Assembly: GCF_001949145.1 (NCBI RefSeq)
Contig: NW_019091561.1
Span: 172,882 to 185,532 of the forward strand
Source of the DNA: Acanthaster planci
Taxonomy: Eukaryota; Echinodermata; Asteroidea; Valvatida; Acanthasteridae
Direction: 5' to 3'
DNA length: 12,651 nucleotides
Shown: positions 1 through 6,514 of the stretch, one piece after another
Layout: every line of letters starts with the position of its first letter
How positions within the stretch are numbered: position 1 is the stretch's first letter
Position numbers and translations under genes: made by a program
Notes under the pieces: generated by a model
Told to the model about the DNA's origin: nothing
What the model saw: only the letters and a program-made list of their open reading frames with translations
The model's database searches: none

Positions 1-2
1 AC

Positions 3-1179
3 AGCCAAGAATTGCGACTAACTGACGACTACGCTTACATGATTGAGATTACTATGGATTACCCGGAACGTCACCATGACAAACATAATGACTTTCCACT
101 TGCGCCCGAAAATATGTCGGTACCAAACGAATGGCTTTCAAGCTATCAACAAAATTTGATTGGTAATGGCGAGCAAGTGACCTCGGTAGACAAACTCGTG
201 TCTACTCTCAACACCAAAGAAAAATACGTGGTTCACTATCGTACATTGCAAAAATATCTCAAACTAGGGTTGTGGATCAAAGAAGTTCACCGAGTATTGA
301 AATTTCGTCAAAAGCCGTGGATGAAGGGTTACATTGATAAAAGCACAAAATTGCGCAAATTGGCCAAATCTGATTTTGAAAAAGACTTTTTCAAATTGAT
401 TAATAACTCGGTTTTTGGCAAGACGATGGAAAATGTTAGATATCGAATTGACGGTCATTTATTGAGGGATGTACAGGATTCTGACAAATACAGAAAATTA
501 ACTTATAAACCGAATTATAAATCGACGGTACCATTTGAGGAGTGCAAGCTTTCGTTTGTGGAGATGTACCGAACCAAAACAAAATTAAATAAGCCGATCT
601 ATTGTGGTGTAAGTATTCTCGATATCTCAAAAACGTTGATGTACGATTTTTATTACAACGAGCTAAAAGCCAATTTGGGTGACAAAGTAAATTTACTTTA
701 CACGGACACTGATTCTCTATTAGTCCAGATCGAGTGAAGCTCACACGATTTAAACGGCTACCTGAGTAAAAATCGTTCATTATTTGACTTTGGTAATTAC
801 CCGCCCAATCATCAACTTTACGATTCAAAAAATAAAAAAGGTCATAGGCAAAATGAAAGACGAATTTGGTGGCAAAACAATTTTAGAAGCCGTTTGCATC
901 AGACCCAAAATGTATTCGATCTTAACTACCGATCAAAATTTAAAGAAGGCGAAAGGGGTCACAAAAGTAGTAACTCAAAAGACCCTAACCCACGAGATGT
1001 ATAAAAGCTGCCTATTTGACCGGGTTTCTCATTTCAATAAACAGCAGCTATTGAAATCGGATAAATATCGGATGTTTACTCTGTCGCAAAACAAACTAAG
1101 CCTCTCGCCGTTGGACACAAAGCGCTATATATTATCAAATGGAATCGATACCTTAGCTTACGGGCATAAGCGAACCTAA
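3..1179 (+). pseudogene. Protein-primed family B DNA polymerase (Polinton PolB), 5'-partial and broken
   Basis: C-terminal palm and thumb part of a protein-primed type B DNA polymerase, the replicative enzyme of Polinton/Maverick elements. The reading frame is already open at the left edge, so the N-terminal exonuclease region and motif A lie outside the window. Visible motifs, numbered from the codon at position 12, are motif B (K128, then NNSVFGK at 131-137) and the catalytic motif C YTDTDS at 230-235. An in-frame TGA at 735-737 follows motif C closely. The same frame stays polymerase-like until about 835, where an A-rich run shifts it by one base. The rest (GKMKDEFGG through LSPLDTKRYIL and TLAYGH) continues in the next frame to TAA at 1177-1179. 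The TAA is one base from the integrase stop on the other strand. Two lesions make this a non-functional remnant unless the sequence contains errors. Confidence 0.9.
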
Positions 1180-1180
1180 G

Positions 1181-2213
1181 CTAATCAGGTGGTAATTCGG
1201 TATCTTCGGGTACGACCTGAAGTTCCTCTTTGACGAAACTTCTAATTTGGGCCCTTTAACAGATAATATAAAGTTGGGCCCGTTTTTATCCGCTTGCCAT
1301 TCACCCGTTTAAATTGACTGGTGCGCTTTTCAATTTTGTAAACGTCCACGGGCCAGACTGGATCTGTCGCCCTTCTGACGGTTCCACCCTCTTGCTCACC
1401 CGGGTAATATAAATACCTAACGACCGCGTCTGGAGGAAGTTCTCTTTAGGTAGAGATCTTACCGTTTAACTTATATTCTCATACAGGTGCACTCGGTGTT
1501 TGGCTCGCTACGCTCGCTAATTTTATAGCTCCTGCAGGAACGGCATCGATTAAACGTGTTTTTTCCTCGTTTAACGATTTCACGACCTGGGGCAAACGTT
1601 CTACCCATTCAACGTTTCGCTCACCCACGTCTTTCATTTCTTGAGCGTATTGATGGCCGAATAAACGCTCGGCTAAAGTGCGGTTAAACCTTTCCACGAT
1701 CCCTTGACATCTGTGAACACCCGGCACACCCACTTGAATTTCTACCCCGTGTTTTACCATTAACTTTTTAAACTCACCTTTGAATTCATCTCCCGAGTCT
1801 ACCATTACGAATTTGGGCCAGGTCACAGGTGATCGTTCGTAAATTTTCTTGGTCGCTTCGCTCACTTGCCCGGCGGTTTTACTGGTCAACGGCTCGGCTT
1901 CTTTATACAGGGAACCCACGTCTACCACGGTCAAAGCGTACTTAAACGTTTTTCTTTTAACTCGGTCCCAGGGCAAGTACAAAACGTCCATTTGATACGC
2001 GTAATTAGGTTTGACCAATTCTGATTGCAACATTGTAGGTCTGGGTACGTAATTTGGTTTTGGTAAATATATTTGCCAAAGGGCCTGCTTTTTTAGCCAG
2101 TTCCTGATAACTGATTTGTTCGCACCGGTCTTTTCGAGTAGATGATCAACCGCGCTTTCTCCTCGCCAGTAACCCTATGGGCTGTAAAATAGTTTTTTAA
2201 AAGTTCCTTCCAT
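1181..2213 (-). pseudogene. Retroviral-type DDE integrase of a Polinton, broken
   Basis: Integrase that would insert element DNA into host chromosomes. The best start is ATG at 2213-2211, 30 bases downstream of the stop of the preceding minus-strand gene. An N-terminal helical region with an in-frame TAG (2177-2175) leads into the rve core, which is open to 1479. Numbering from the internal Met at 2033, the candidate catalytic residues are D16 (YQMDVLYL), D79 (VDSGDEF) and E114 (GIVERFN), leaving 34 residues between the second D and the E. After TGA at 1481-1479 and TAA at 1448-1446 the same frame resumes as a C-terminal domain (VVRYLYYPGEQEGG, then ATDPVWPVDVYK). This is typical of Polinton integrases. 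A TAG at 1244-1242 and a nearby one-base shift precede the likely natural stop at 1183-1181. The triad is intact but the gene cannot make a full-length protein. Confidence 0.9.
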
Positions 2214-2242
2214 TTTACAATAAAGTTATGCAAATCGATAAG

Positions 2243-2650
2243 CTAAGAAACCGACCAAGGCCGTCCCGGATATAATCCAAACAAACTCACGAATTTTTTA
2301 TCTTCGGAAGGCTCGTAAAAATCGGATAATTTAGGCTCTGGCGGTAATGGGTAGATACTCTTACCGGTCAATTCCGAATAAGCTCGTAAAGCTTCGTATA
2401 AGTTTACAAATGTCTGCTGACTCGCGCGTTCTTGTCGCATTCGTTCGTTTAAAAAGTCTAGCATGTGTACGCGGTTTTGTTCCCAGGATTCCTTCGCTTG
2501 CACCAATTGCTCCAACGCGAGATCGTGACGCTTTCGTTCGCTCGCTACGCCCGCTTCACTTTTTGATAAACTGCTAAATAAAAAATTTGAGCCCGTGAAT
2601 GCCAAGGCGTTTACTCTCGCTCCTCCCACCATCATTAAAGCACTAGCCAT
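2243..2650 (-). CDS. Polinton-associated hypothetical protein with hydrophobic N-terminus and coiled coil
   Basis: An intact 135-residue ORF. It starts with a small-residue hydrophobic stretch (MASALMMVGGARVNALAF). A charged helical segment rich in Arg, Glu and Gln follows at about residues 38-90 and is likely coiled coil. The tail is Pro-rich (YPLPPEPKLSDFYEPSEDKK). I recognise the pattern (hydrophobic start, ERKRHDLA, PEPxLSDFY) as one that recurs beside Polinton-type genes in invertebrate genomes, but its function is unknown to me. A minor virion or membrane-associated protein is possible by analogy with small adenovirus core or cement proteins; that is inference. It is transcribed toward the integrase, whose ATG lies 30 bases after this stop, so the two may share a transcript. 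Its start is 27 bases from that of the divergent gene on the plus strand. No lesion is visible, unlike its neighbours. Confidence 0.75.
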   Translation of the reverse strand: MASALMMVGGARVNALAFTGSNFLFSSLSKSEAGVASERKRHDLALEQLVQAKESWEQNRVHMLDFLNERMRQERASQQTFVNLYEALRAYSELTGKSIYPLPPEPKLSDFYEPSEDKKFVSLFGLYPGRPWSVS

Positions 2651-2677
2651 TTTTAAAATAAGGTTAAATTAAATTAA
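2651..2677. promoter_or_regulatory. 27-bp divergent AT-only-like promoter region
   Basis: The space between two divergent start codons is 27 bases, almost entirely A and T, and contains TTAAATTAAATTAA reading right and TTATTTTAAAA reading left. Both starts read as an A-leader joined to ATG. It must hold the start signals of both operons, so control elements probably overlap the coding sequence. Regulatory function is inferred from position and composition. Confidence 0.5.
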
Positions 2678-2893
2678 ATGAATAGCGAAATTAAAGATCA
2701 AGTCAAAGATCAATTGTCGGAGATTCAAGCAGACTTAAGGAATATCGAGCAGATACTGGGTGACATGCGCGCCGATATAGATCACATCGGTGATATGGTT
2801 TTAGAGATCCAAAGTGAAAAATACGAAGACCTGTTTTTTGCATCGGGTTTAACGTTAATCGCGTTTTCTTTTCTTTTTAAAATATTTCAATAA
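2678..2893 (+). CDS. Small coiled-coil protein with C-terminal membrane segment
   Basis: An intact 71-residue ORF with ATG preceded by an AT-rich leader. Residues 1-48 have heptad-like spacing of Ile, Leu and Val with many charged residues (IKDQVKDQL, IQADLRNIEQIL), consistent with a coiled coil. Residues about 51-69 are hydrophobic and aromatic (FFASGLTLIAFSFLFKIF), consistent with a single C-terminal membrane anchor. I do not recognise a named family. It is the first gene of the rightward block and lies just before the capsid gene, so a role in assembly or membrane contact is possible. That is inference from location only. Confidence 0.65.
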   Translation: MNSEIKDQVKDQLSEIQADLRNIEQILGDMRADIDHIGDMVLEIQSEKYEDLFFASGLTLIAFSFLFKIFQ

Positions 2894-2941
2894 AATAAAA
2901 ATAAGAATAGTATAATAAAACTACTATATATTAAAAGTAAT

Positions 2942-3740
2942 ATGTCGAATCAATACACCAAAATGCTAAACCCGAGTCGCAGGCTTAAAGTTCCTCGCGC
3001 GATCAAAGGCGAGACAAAAAAGTCACATTTACACATAACCCGAGTACTATAGCCGCGGGTCACACGTTAAACGTAAAATTTCCAGCCCTAGGCACGGACG
3101 ACGTCATTGTACCCAGCACCGCCAAACTGGCTTTTAAACTGGATCTTGACGGCGCCTCGGACGATAACAGAACCGTGTATAAAAACGTGGCGAGAAACCT
3201 GGTTTCGGAAATAAACGTGAGTCTACAAGGAAACAAAAATGTAAGTTACCGAGATGCGGACGTATTTCACAATTTTAAGGACAATTGGCTACCCCTGTCG
3301 CAGACTAAAAACATGGCGTACTTTGGTTTGGAAAAGGAAAACGTGGCCAAGATCCGACTTGGTGCTGGCGATAGAAACGAAGCCGCAAACAACGGTAAAG
3401 ACAAAGCAATTGCCGACGCTTTTAAAAATCGATACGCGATTCCACTGGACACGCCGATGTTGACGGATCATTCTCCGTTCCACCCGTCGTGGTTTAAAGA
3501 GCCTCTGACGTATCAACTGACTTTTAACGGTCACGACAAAGTGGTCAACTCGTCAGATACAGAAGTTCCGACGATAACAGCGCACACGGATCGGGTAGAC
3601 CACTCGGCGGCAGTGGAGATATATCGATTCAAATGGAAAGAGCAAGCGAAACCGCAGTGGCTCTGACGATGTACGTGTTTTTGGTTATGGACGCGCAATT
3701 GACGGTGGAAGAAGGAAACTCCAAGAGTTTGGTTCATTAA
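2942..3740 (+). pseudogene. Probable major capsid (double jelly-roll type) protein, frame-broken and shortened
   Basis: Likely virion capsid protein of the element. An ATG at 2942 follows a strong AT-rich leader and reads in frame to a TAG at 3050-3052. The capsid-like frame is one base off and opens before that stop, so the break lies at about 2989-3050, most likely in the A6 run at 3016-3021. The middle frame carries the recognisable part: VPSTAKLAFKLDLDG, then NRTVYKNVARNLVSEINVSL, DVFHNFKDNWLP, and RYAIPLDTPML followed by LTYQLTF. This resembles the N-terminal jelly roll of Polinton/adintovirus capsid proteins as I know them. It ends at TGA (3664-3666), and a third frame (ALTMYVFLVMDAQLTVEE) runs to TAA at 3738-3740, resembling a capsid C-terminus. 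The whole is about 266 codons. Intact family members are usually several hundred residues, so an internal deletion at about 3600-3650 is likely. Confidence 0.7.
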
Positions 3741-3746
3741 AATTAA

Positions 3747-4328
3747 ATGAACCAGATGTACAAGAATCCGCATTGTGCCTTGATCGTGGGTAAGACGGGG
3801 TTGGGTAACACTCAGTGGATTTTAAATTTATTGGAAACCGAGTATAGGTTTACGTTTGAAGCTATCGTGATTATCTGTCCGACGCTTTTTAAGAATAAAA
3901 CGTATTTAGAACGCCCGTGGATATACGCCGACGAAAATGTTTATCCGTGCGATTTGGATCGGGAAAAGTTGGAATTAAAAGAGGCAATCGAACTTTATCA
4001 AAAAATGTTCGATGGAATAAATACGCTGTTTATCGTCGACGACAGCGCAGCCGATCAATTTATTAAGTATCGCAAAAAATCTAAGACGAATAGCACTTGT
4101 GCTTTGAGTAAGATGGCGTTTAGCGGGCGACACTCTAACCATTCGTGCTGGCTACTCACCCGAAAGTATGACTCGGTGCTCAAGGACGTGAGACAGAATA
4201 CGGCCTGGACTGCAATTTTTCATGGCAGAGATCGTAATTCGTTTGACCAGTGTCTGGATGAGAATGACGTAGTACCGGCGAAAAACGAAAGGAGATCAAA
4301 AAACACCTACTCGATTTTCGTTCTGTAA
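3747..4328 (+). CDS. A32/FtsK-HerA-type genome packaging ATPase with altered Walker A
   Basis: A 193-residue ORF starting six bases after the capsid stop. The family drives DNA into the preformed capsid by ATP hydrolysis. The P-loop is GKTGLGNTQ at residues 15-23, where the catalytic Lys of GxTGxGK[TS] is Asn21. Walker B is LFIVDD at 94-99. A downstream segment (FSGRHSNHSCWLLTRKYDSV, then DVRQNTAWTAIF) matches the conserved region of poxvirus A32-like ATPases. The last residues look atypical: from about 4290 an overlapping frame encodes EIKKHLLDF and runs on past 4340, suggesting a small frameshift near the C-terminus. With the P-loop change and this tail, the gene is open but probably inactive. 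It follows the capsid gene, as in the morphogenesis module of related elements. Confidence 0.8.
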   Translation: MNQMYKNPHCALIVGKTGLGNTQWILNLLETEYRFTFEAIVIICPTLFKNKTYLERPWIYADENVYPCDLDREKLELKEAIELYQKMFDGINTLFIVDDSAADQFIKYRKKSKTNSTCALSKMAFSGRHSNHSCWLLTRKYDSVLKDVRQNTAWTAIFHGRDRNSFDQCLDENDVVPAKNERRSKNTYSIFVL

Positions 4329-4370
4329 AAATGAGAAAAAAATTTAATTACTACTAATAAAAGTAATATA

Positions 4371-4937
4371 ATGGGCGAAAATAATAAAAAAAAAACTGCG
4401 CCAAATGTCGATGGTTCCTGGACTTGACAAATTTTCAAACTCAGAAAACGGGTGAAATTAACGCGACCTGTAACGACTGTTTAGTTAAAGTAAAACGTAA
4501 TCAAGAACGAAATAAGTGCCCGCACGGGAGACAGAAATCGCGGTGTGTTAATTGTGGTGGAAACGGCATTTGTATTCACAAAAACGGAGAGAACATTGCA
4601 AAATATGTTGTGACCCAATTAAAGTAAAGATTAAAAATTGGATTTACAGCGCTCGCCAATCAGATAAAAAGATAATAGATTCGATCCCGATCATTTTATT
4701 GACACAGACTTCTGCCGTGGTTTGATCGAAGATTATCCGTGCTGTTTTTACCCAGATTGCGAGGTTAAGATGCAGTTTATCGAATATAGAGACGACCTCT
4801 TTACCATTGAGCGGTTAGATAACAAAACTGGCCACATTAAATCAAATTGCGTTCTCTGTTGTCTGAGTTGTAACAACGCTAAAAAGTCTGATGGACTAAT
4901 TGTCACGTCGTTTAAAGACTTAAAAACTAGTTATTAA
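4371..4937 (+). pseudogene. Cys/His-repeat plus HNH endonuclease-like protein, two frame breaks
   Basis: Three frame segments read as one decayed gene. ATG at 4371 has an AT-rich leader and enters an A10 run (4386-4395). Its own frame stops soon after at a TGA. The meaningful frame starts within the run: two CxxC pairs, then CPHGRQKSRCVNCGG and ICIH (about 4508-4575). This resembles the Cys/His repeats of EsV-1-7-like and giant-virus proteins. That segment ends with TAA at 4625-4627, although coding-like sequence continues (NWIYSARQSDKK). A second shift at about 4660-4685 leads to the C-terminal part with YPDCEVKMQF, TIERLDNKTGHIKSNC and a final CLSCNNAKK. The DN..GH..NC..C..CN spacing fits a zinc-bound HNH or endonuclease VII-like nuclease. 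In viruses such genes are often selfish or take part in DNA processing; its role here is unknown. Confidence 0.6.
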
Positions 4938-5028
4938 GTACCCATTAACTACTTACCCTTTGTTATAGCTGGGCTGATGTAGCCTGGCTGTAACTTATTT
5001 TTATTTTGTTATAATTAAATAAGTAACT

Positions 5029-5238
5029 ATGTTTGAGCTAGTTCAACTACTTATTCAGTTAGCTATCGCGCTCAACCTGACCTACTTCACAATTGAGTAC
5101 CTACGCCTAAAGCAAACGGTCAACAAATTTAAAAATCGTATATTATTAAAATGGACGACATTAAATCTATACTCGCCGATTCAAAAAGCGAATCAACTGA
5201 GCACCAACCCAACGTTAAAGACAGACTTTGTTCGATAG
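5029..5238 (+). CDS. Small membrane protein (real part probably ends near 5148)
   Basis: ATG at 5029 follows an AT-rich leader (TTATAATTAAATAAG). The first 40 residues are a hydrophobic helix with a basic end (FELVQLLIQLAIALNLTYF, then YLRLKQTVNKFKNR), consistent with a short single-pass membrane protein. The open frame continues to 5238, but the stretch after about residue 42 is antiphase to the following gene, which starts at 5151 and has better coding character. A TAA exists one frame away at 5146-5148, just before that start. I suspect the original gene ended there and lost its stop by a one-base change. No family recognised. Confidence 0.45.
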   Translation: MFELVQLLIQLAIALNLTYFTIEYLRLKQTVNKFKNRILLKWTTLNLYSPIQKANQLSTNPTLKTDFVR

Positions 5239-5693
5239 CGGCCTCTGGCGAATCTAAGAAGTATCTCGGTAAAGAATATTCGATCAAAGAAATCGAAGCC
5301 ATGTCACTCAAAGAACAAGAAAAATTATTCAATTTGTACGAAGTTAAATTTGGCAAAGAGATCGTTAAAACCCTCGGTCACGCGATCTTGAGCCTCTACT
5401 CTCGCTTACTCGGAGGGCTTCTCCGATCTTCTTGGATTTTAAGTCAGACCATGGGTCACTTACTTACAGAAGTTTGTTATAAATATGGAGTGTATCTGTC
5501 ACCACTTACAGCCGCGTTAATTACCACTAAACACCGGGAATTCAACAAAAGTTCTGTTATATTAAAAGAGGATGTCAACGAACGAAGCGAACGAAACAAG
5601 CAACCCGACTCCAGCAAACCCGAACGAAGTGACGAACGAAGCGAGAATTACCCCGGTAAAGACGAACGTACAGACGGTAACTGTTTGTACTAA
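5151..5693 (+). CDS. Conserved hypothetical protein of Polinton-like elements
   Basis: A 180-residue ORF with ATG directly after TATATTATTAAA. An acidic N-terminus is followed by a helical region (KEYSIKEIEAMSLKEQEKLF, LYEVKFGKEIVKTLGHAIL) and then YKYGVYLSPLTAALITTKH. I recognise this arrangement (YLGKxY, LYExxFGK, YGxYLxPLTAAL) as an uncharacterised protein seen near Polinton-type capsid and ATPase genes in invertebrate genomes; no activity is known to me. The last about 45 residues are low-complexity (repeated ERSE/ERSD) and overlap the next ORF from 5572, so the true end may lie close to 5570, with a lost stop. Its location after the packaging genes suggests a structural or assembly role, as inference. 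Confidence 0.65.
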   Translation: MDDIKSILADSKSESTEHQPNVKDRLCSIAASGESKKYLGKEYSIKEIEAMSLKEQEKLFNLYEVKFGKEIVKTLGHAILSLYSRLLGGLLRSSWILSQTMGHLLTEVCYKYGVYLSPLTAALITTKHREFNKSSVILKEDVNERSERNKQPDSSKPERSDERSENYPGKDERTDGNCLY

Positions 5694-5945
5694 TTCTGAA
5701 CTGGGAGATACGTCCGTTCTTTCCACAGAGGGTATTCCGGGCGGTCGTTCGCCAAGTACCCCCGCTGGCCTACCGTTCAAGTTTGTATCCCACTCAATTT
5801 CAGTGGCGTTTGTTACGTTAAAATATCCAGCTTCAAACTGAATATTCTTTACTCGGACTACCTTGTCGCCTATGGTGTTGTTGATGGCATCTCTCAATTT
5901 AAACGTCTGCTGGCTCTCGGTTAAGTAAAACGTGTGAGTCTCCAT
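5562..5945 (-). CDS. Hypothetical protein, structural-like N-terminal part
   Basis: ATG at 5945-5943 follows GTATAATAAA on the minus strand. The first 55-60 residues (ETHTFYLTESQQTFKLRDAI, VRVKNIQFEAGYFNVTNA) have alternating hydrophobic residues typical of beta strands and look genuinely coding. From about residue 65 to the stop at 5564-5562 the sequence lies opposite the plus-strand ORFs and becomes hydrophobic and repetitive, probably a read-through of non-homologous sequence. No family is recognised; a minor capsid or fibre-like protein is one possibility without direct support. It is the last gene of the leftward block. The upstream zinc-ribbon gene's frame ends at 5952-5950, about five bases before this ATG. 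Confidence 0.5.
   Translation of the reverse strand: METHTFYLTESQQTFKLRDAINNTIGDKVVRVKNIQFEAGYFNVTNATEIEWDTNLNGRPAGVLGERPPGIPSVERTDVSPSSELVQTVTVCTFVFTGVILASFVTSFGFAGVGLLVSFASFVDILF
5572..5841 (+). CDS. T/N/P-rich hypothetical ORF, probably truncated
   Basis: ATG at 5572 follows TTATATTAAAAGAGG, the same kind of leader as the other genes, and overlaps the end of the preceding ORF in another frame. The first 40 or so residues (STNEANETSNPTPANPNEVT) look like a disordered leader. After about residue 45 the ORF lies opposite a minus-strand ORF that looks more protein-like, so only 5572 to about 5700 is likely to be original coding sequence. I do not recognise a family. A gene cut short by rearrangement is the simplest reading, but a chance ORF cannot be excluded. 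Confidence 0.35.
   Translation: MSTNEANETSNPTPANPNEVTNEARITPVKTNVQTVTVCTNSELGDTSVLSTEGIPGGRSPSTPAGLPFKFVSHSISVAFVTLKYPASN
5668..5690. repeat. Imperfect 23-nt palindrome between convergent genes
   Basis: GTACAGACGGT is followed by AACTGTTTGTAC, which folds back with nine of eleven pairs. It sits where the rightward and leftward gene blocks meet, and both overlapping ORFs happen to encode QTVTVCT through it. It may be a bidirectional transcript-end signal or the scar of a rearrangement. Confidence 0.45.
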
Positions 5946-5949
5946 TTTA

Positions 5950-6433
5950 TTATACACGTTTTGAAAAATCTTGTTTGGCGAGGTTTAATTTGTCGAGGGC
6001 GTTTTCCCGGTGCTTAACCGAAACTTGAAACAAATCTTTCACTTAAGATTCGGTTTCCCCGGTTGTCTCTTGATAACATACTGCGATTAAAGCCTTCAAC
6101 GGTTTACCTCTGGAGATCTTACCGTTTAAAACTTGGTTTAACTTATATTTTATTTCACCCACTTCGCCGTTTTTAAAGCAAATGTTATATTTTTGTAGGG
6201 TTTGGTGGCAGGGGTTTCCTCCAAACGTGATGCTTGTAATATCGATCCCCCATGTCTACAGGGGTGTACGAAGAAACCCATCCAAAAATTAGACCGCAAT
6301 GTTTACATGCGTATCTTTCGTCTGTTTCAAGTATTTGGTGCCCGCACGTGTTTTCGGGTGTATGTTTGTTCCCGCTGCCCGCTATGCGTACTTCCTTTAG
6401 ATTCAGCAAGTGGCAAAGCTCCGCATCAGTCAT
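5950..6433 (-). pseudogene. Zinc-ribbon protein, putative viral transcription factor, broken
   Basis: ATG at 6433-6431 follows TATTAATAAAAG on the minus strand. The first 82 residues contain C30-x-H32 and C43-x2-C46 (ACKHCGLIFG), a zinc-ribbon pattern, then YKHHVWRKP. The frame stops at 6187-6185, but one base over, from the A5 run at 6190-6194, coding continues (KYKLNQVLNGKISRGKPLKA, then LIAVCY). A TAA at 6045-6043 interrupts it, and the same frame then runs open (SVKHRENALDKLNLAKQ) to TAA at 5952-5950. A zinc ribbon followed by a basic helical region recalls TFIIB and the poxvirus late factor VLTF3 class. I infer a DNA-binding or transcription role with low certainty. Two lesions suggest it is dead. 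Confidence 0.5.
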
Positions 6434-6473
6434 CTTTTATTAATAGTTCATTTATTTAGGGGAAAAAAACCAA

Positions 6474-6489
6474 TTATTCCGAGGAATAA
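6474..6489. repeat. Perfect 7-bp-stem hairpin between two minus-strand genes
   Basis: TTATTCC, a two-base spacer, then GGAATAA. It lies between the stop of the gene at 6515 and the ATG at 6433 on the minus strand, inside an 81-bp AT-rich gap. It could mark a transcript end or a regulator site; function is inferred from position. Confidence 0.4.
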
Positions 6490-6514
6490 CCGAGGTTAAA
6501 TTGATTTTTCAAAT

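Noticed and set aside
735-737. TGA read as selenocysteine or a recoded codon in PolB
   Set aside because: A frameshift follows soon after and other genes have TAG, TAA and TGA breaks, so ordinary decay is simpler.
436-828. 130-codon minus-strand ORF over the polymerase
   Set aside because: It lies opposite the conserved PolB motifs and has no protein-like pattern; it is a shadow.
3254-3773. Several ORFs on both strands across the capsid gene
   Set aside because: They overlap the frame with clear capsid-like sequence and share no features with known proteins.
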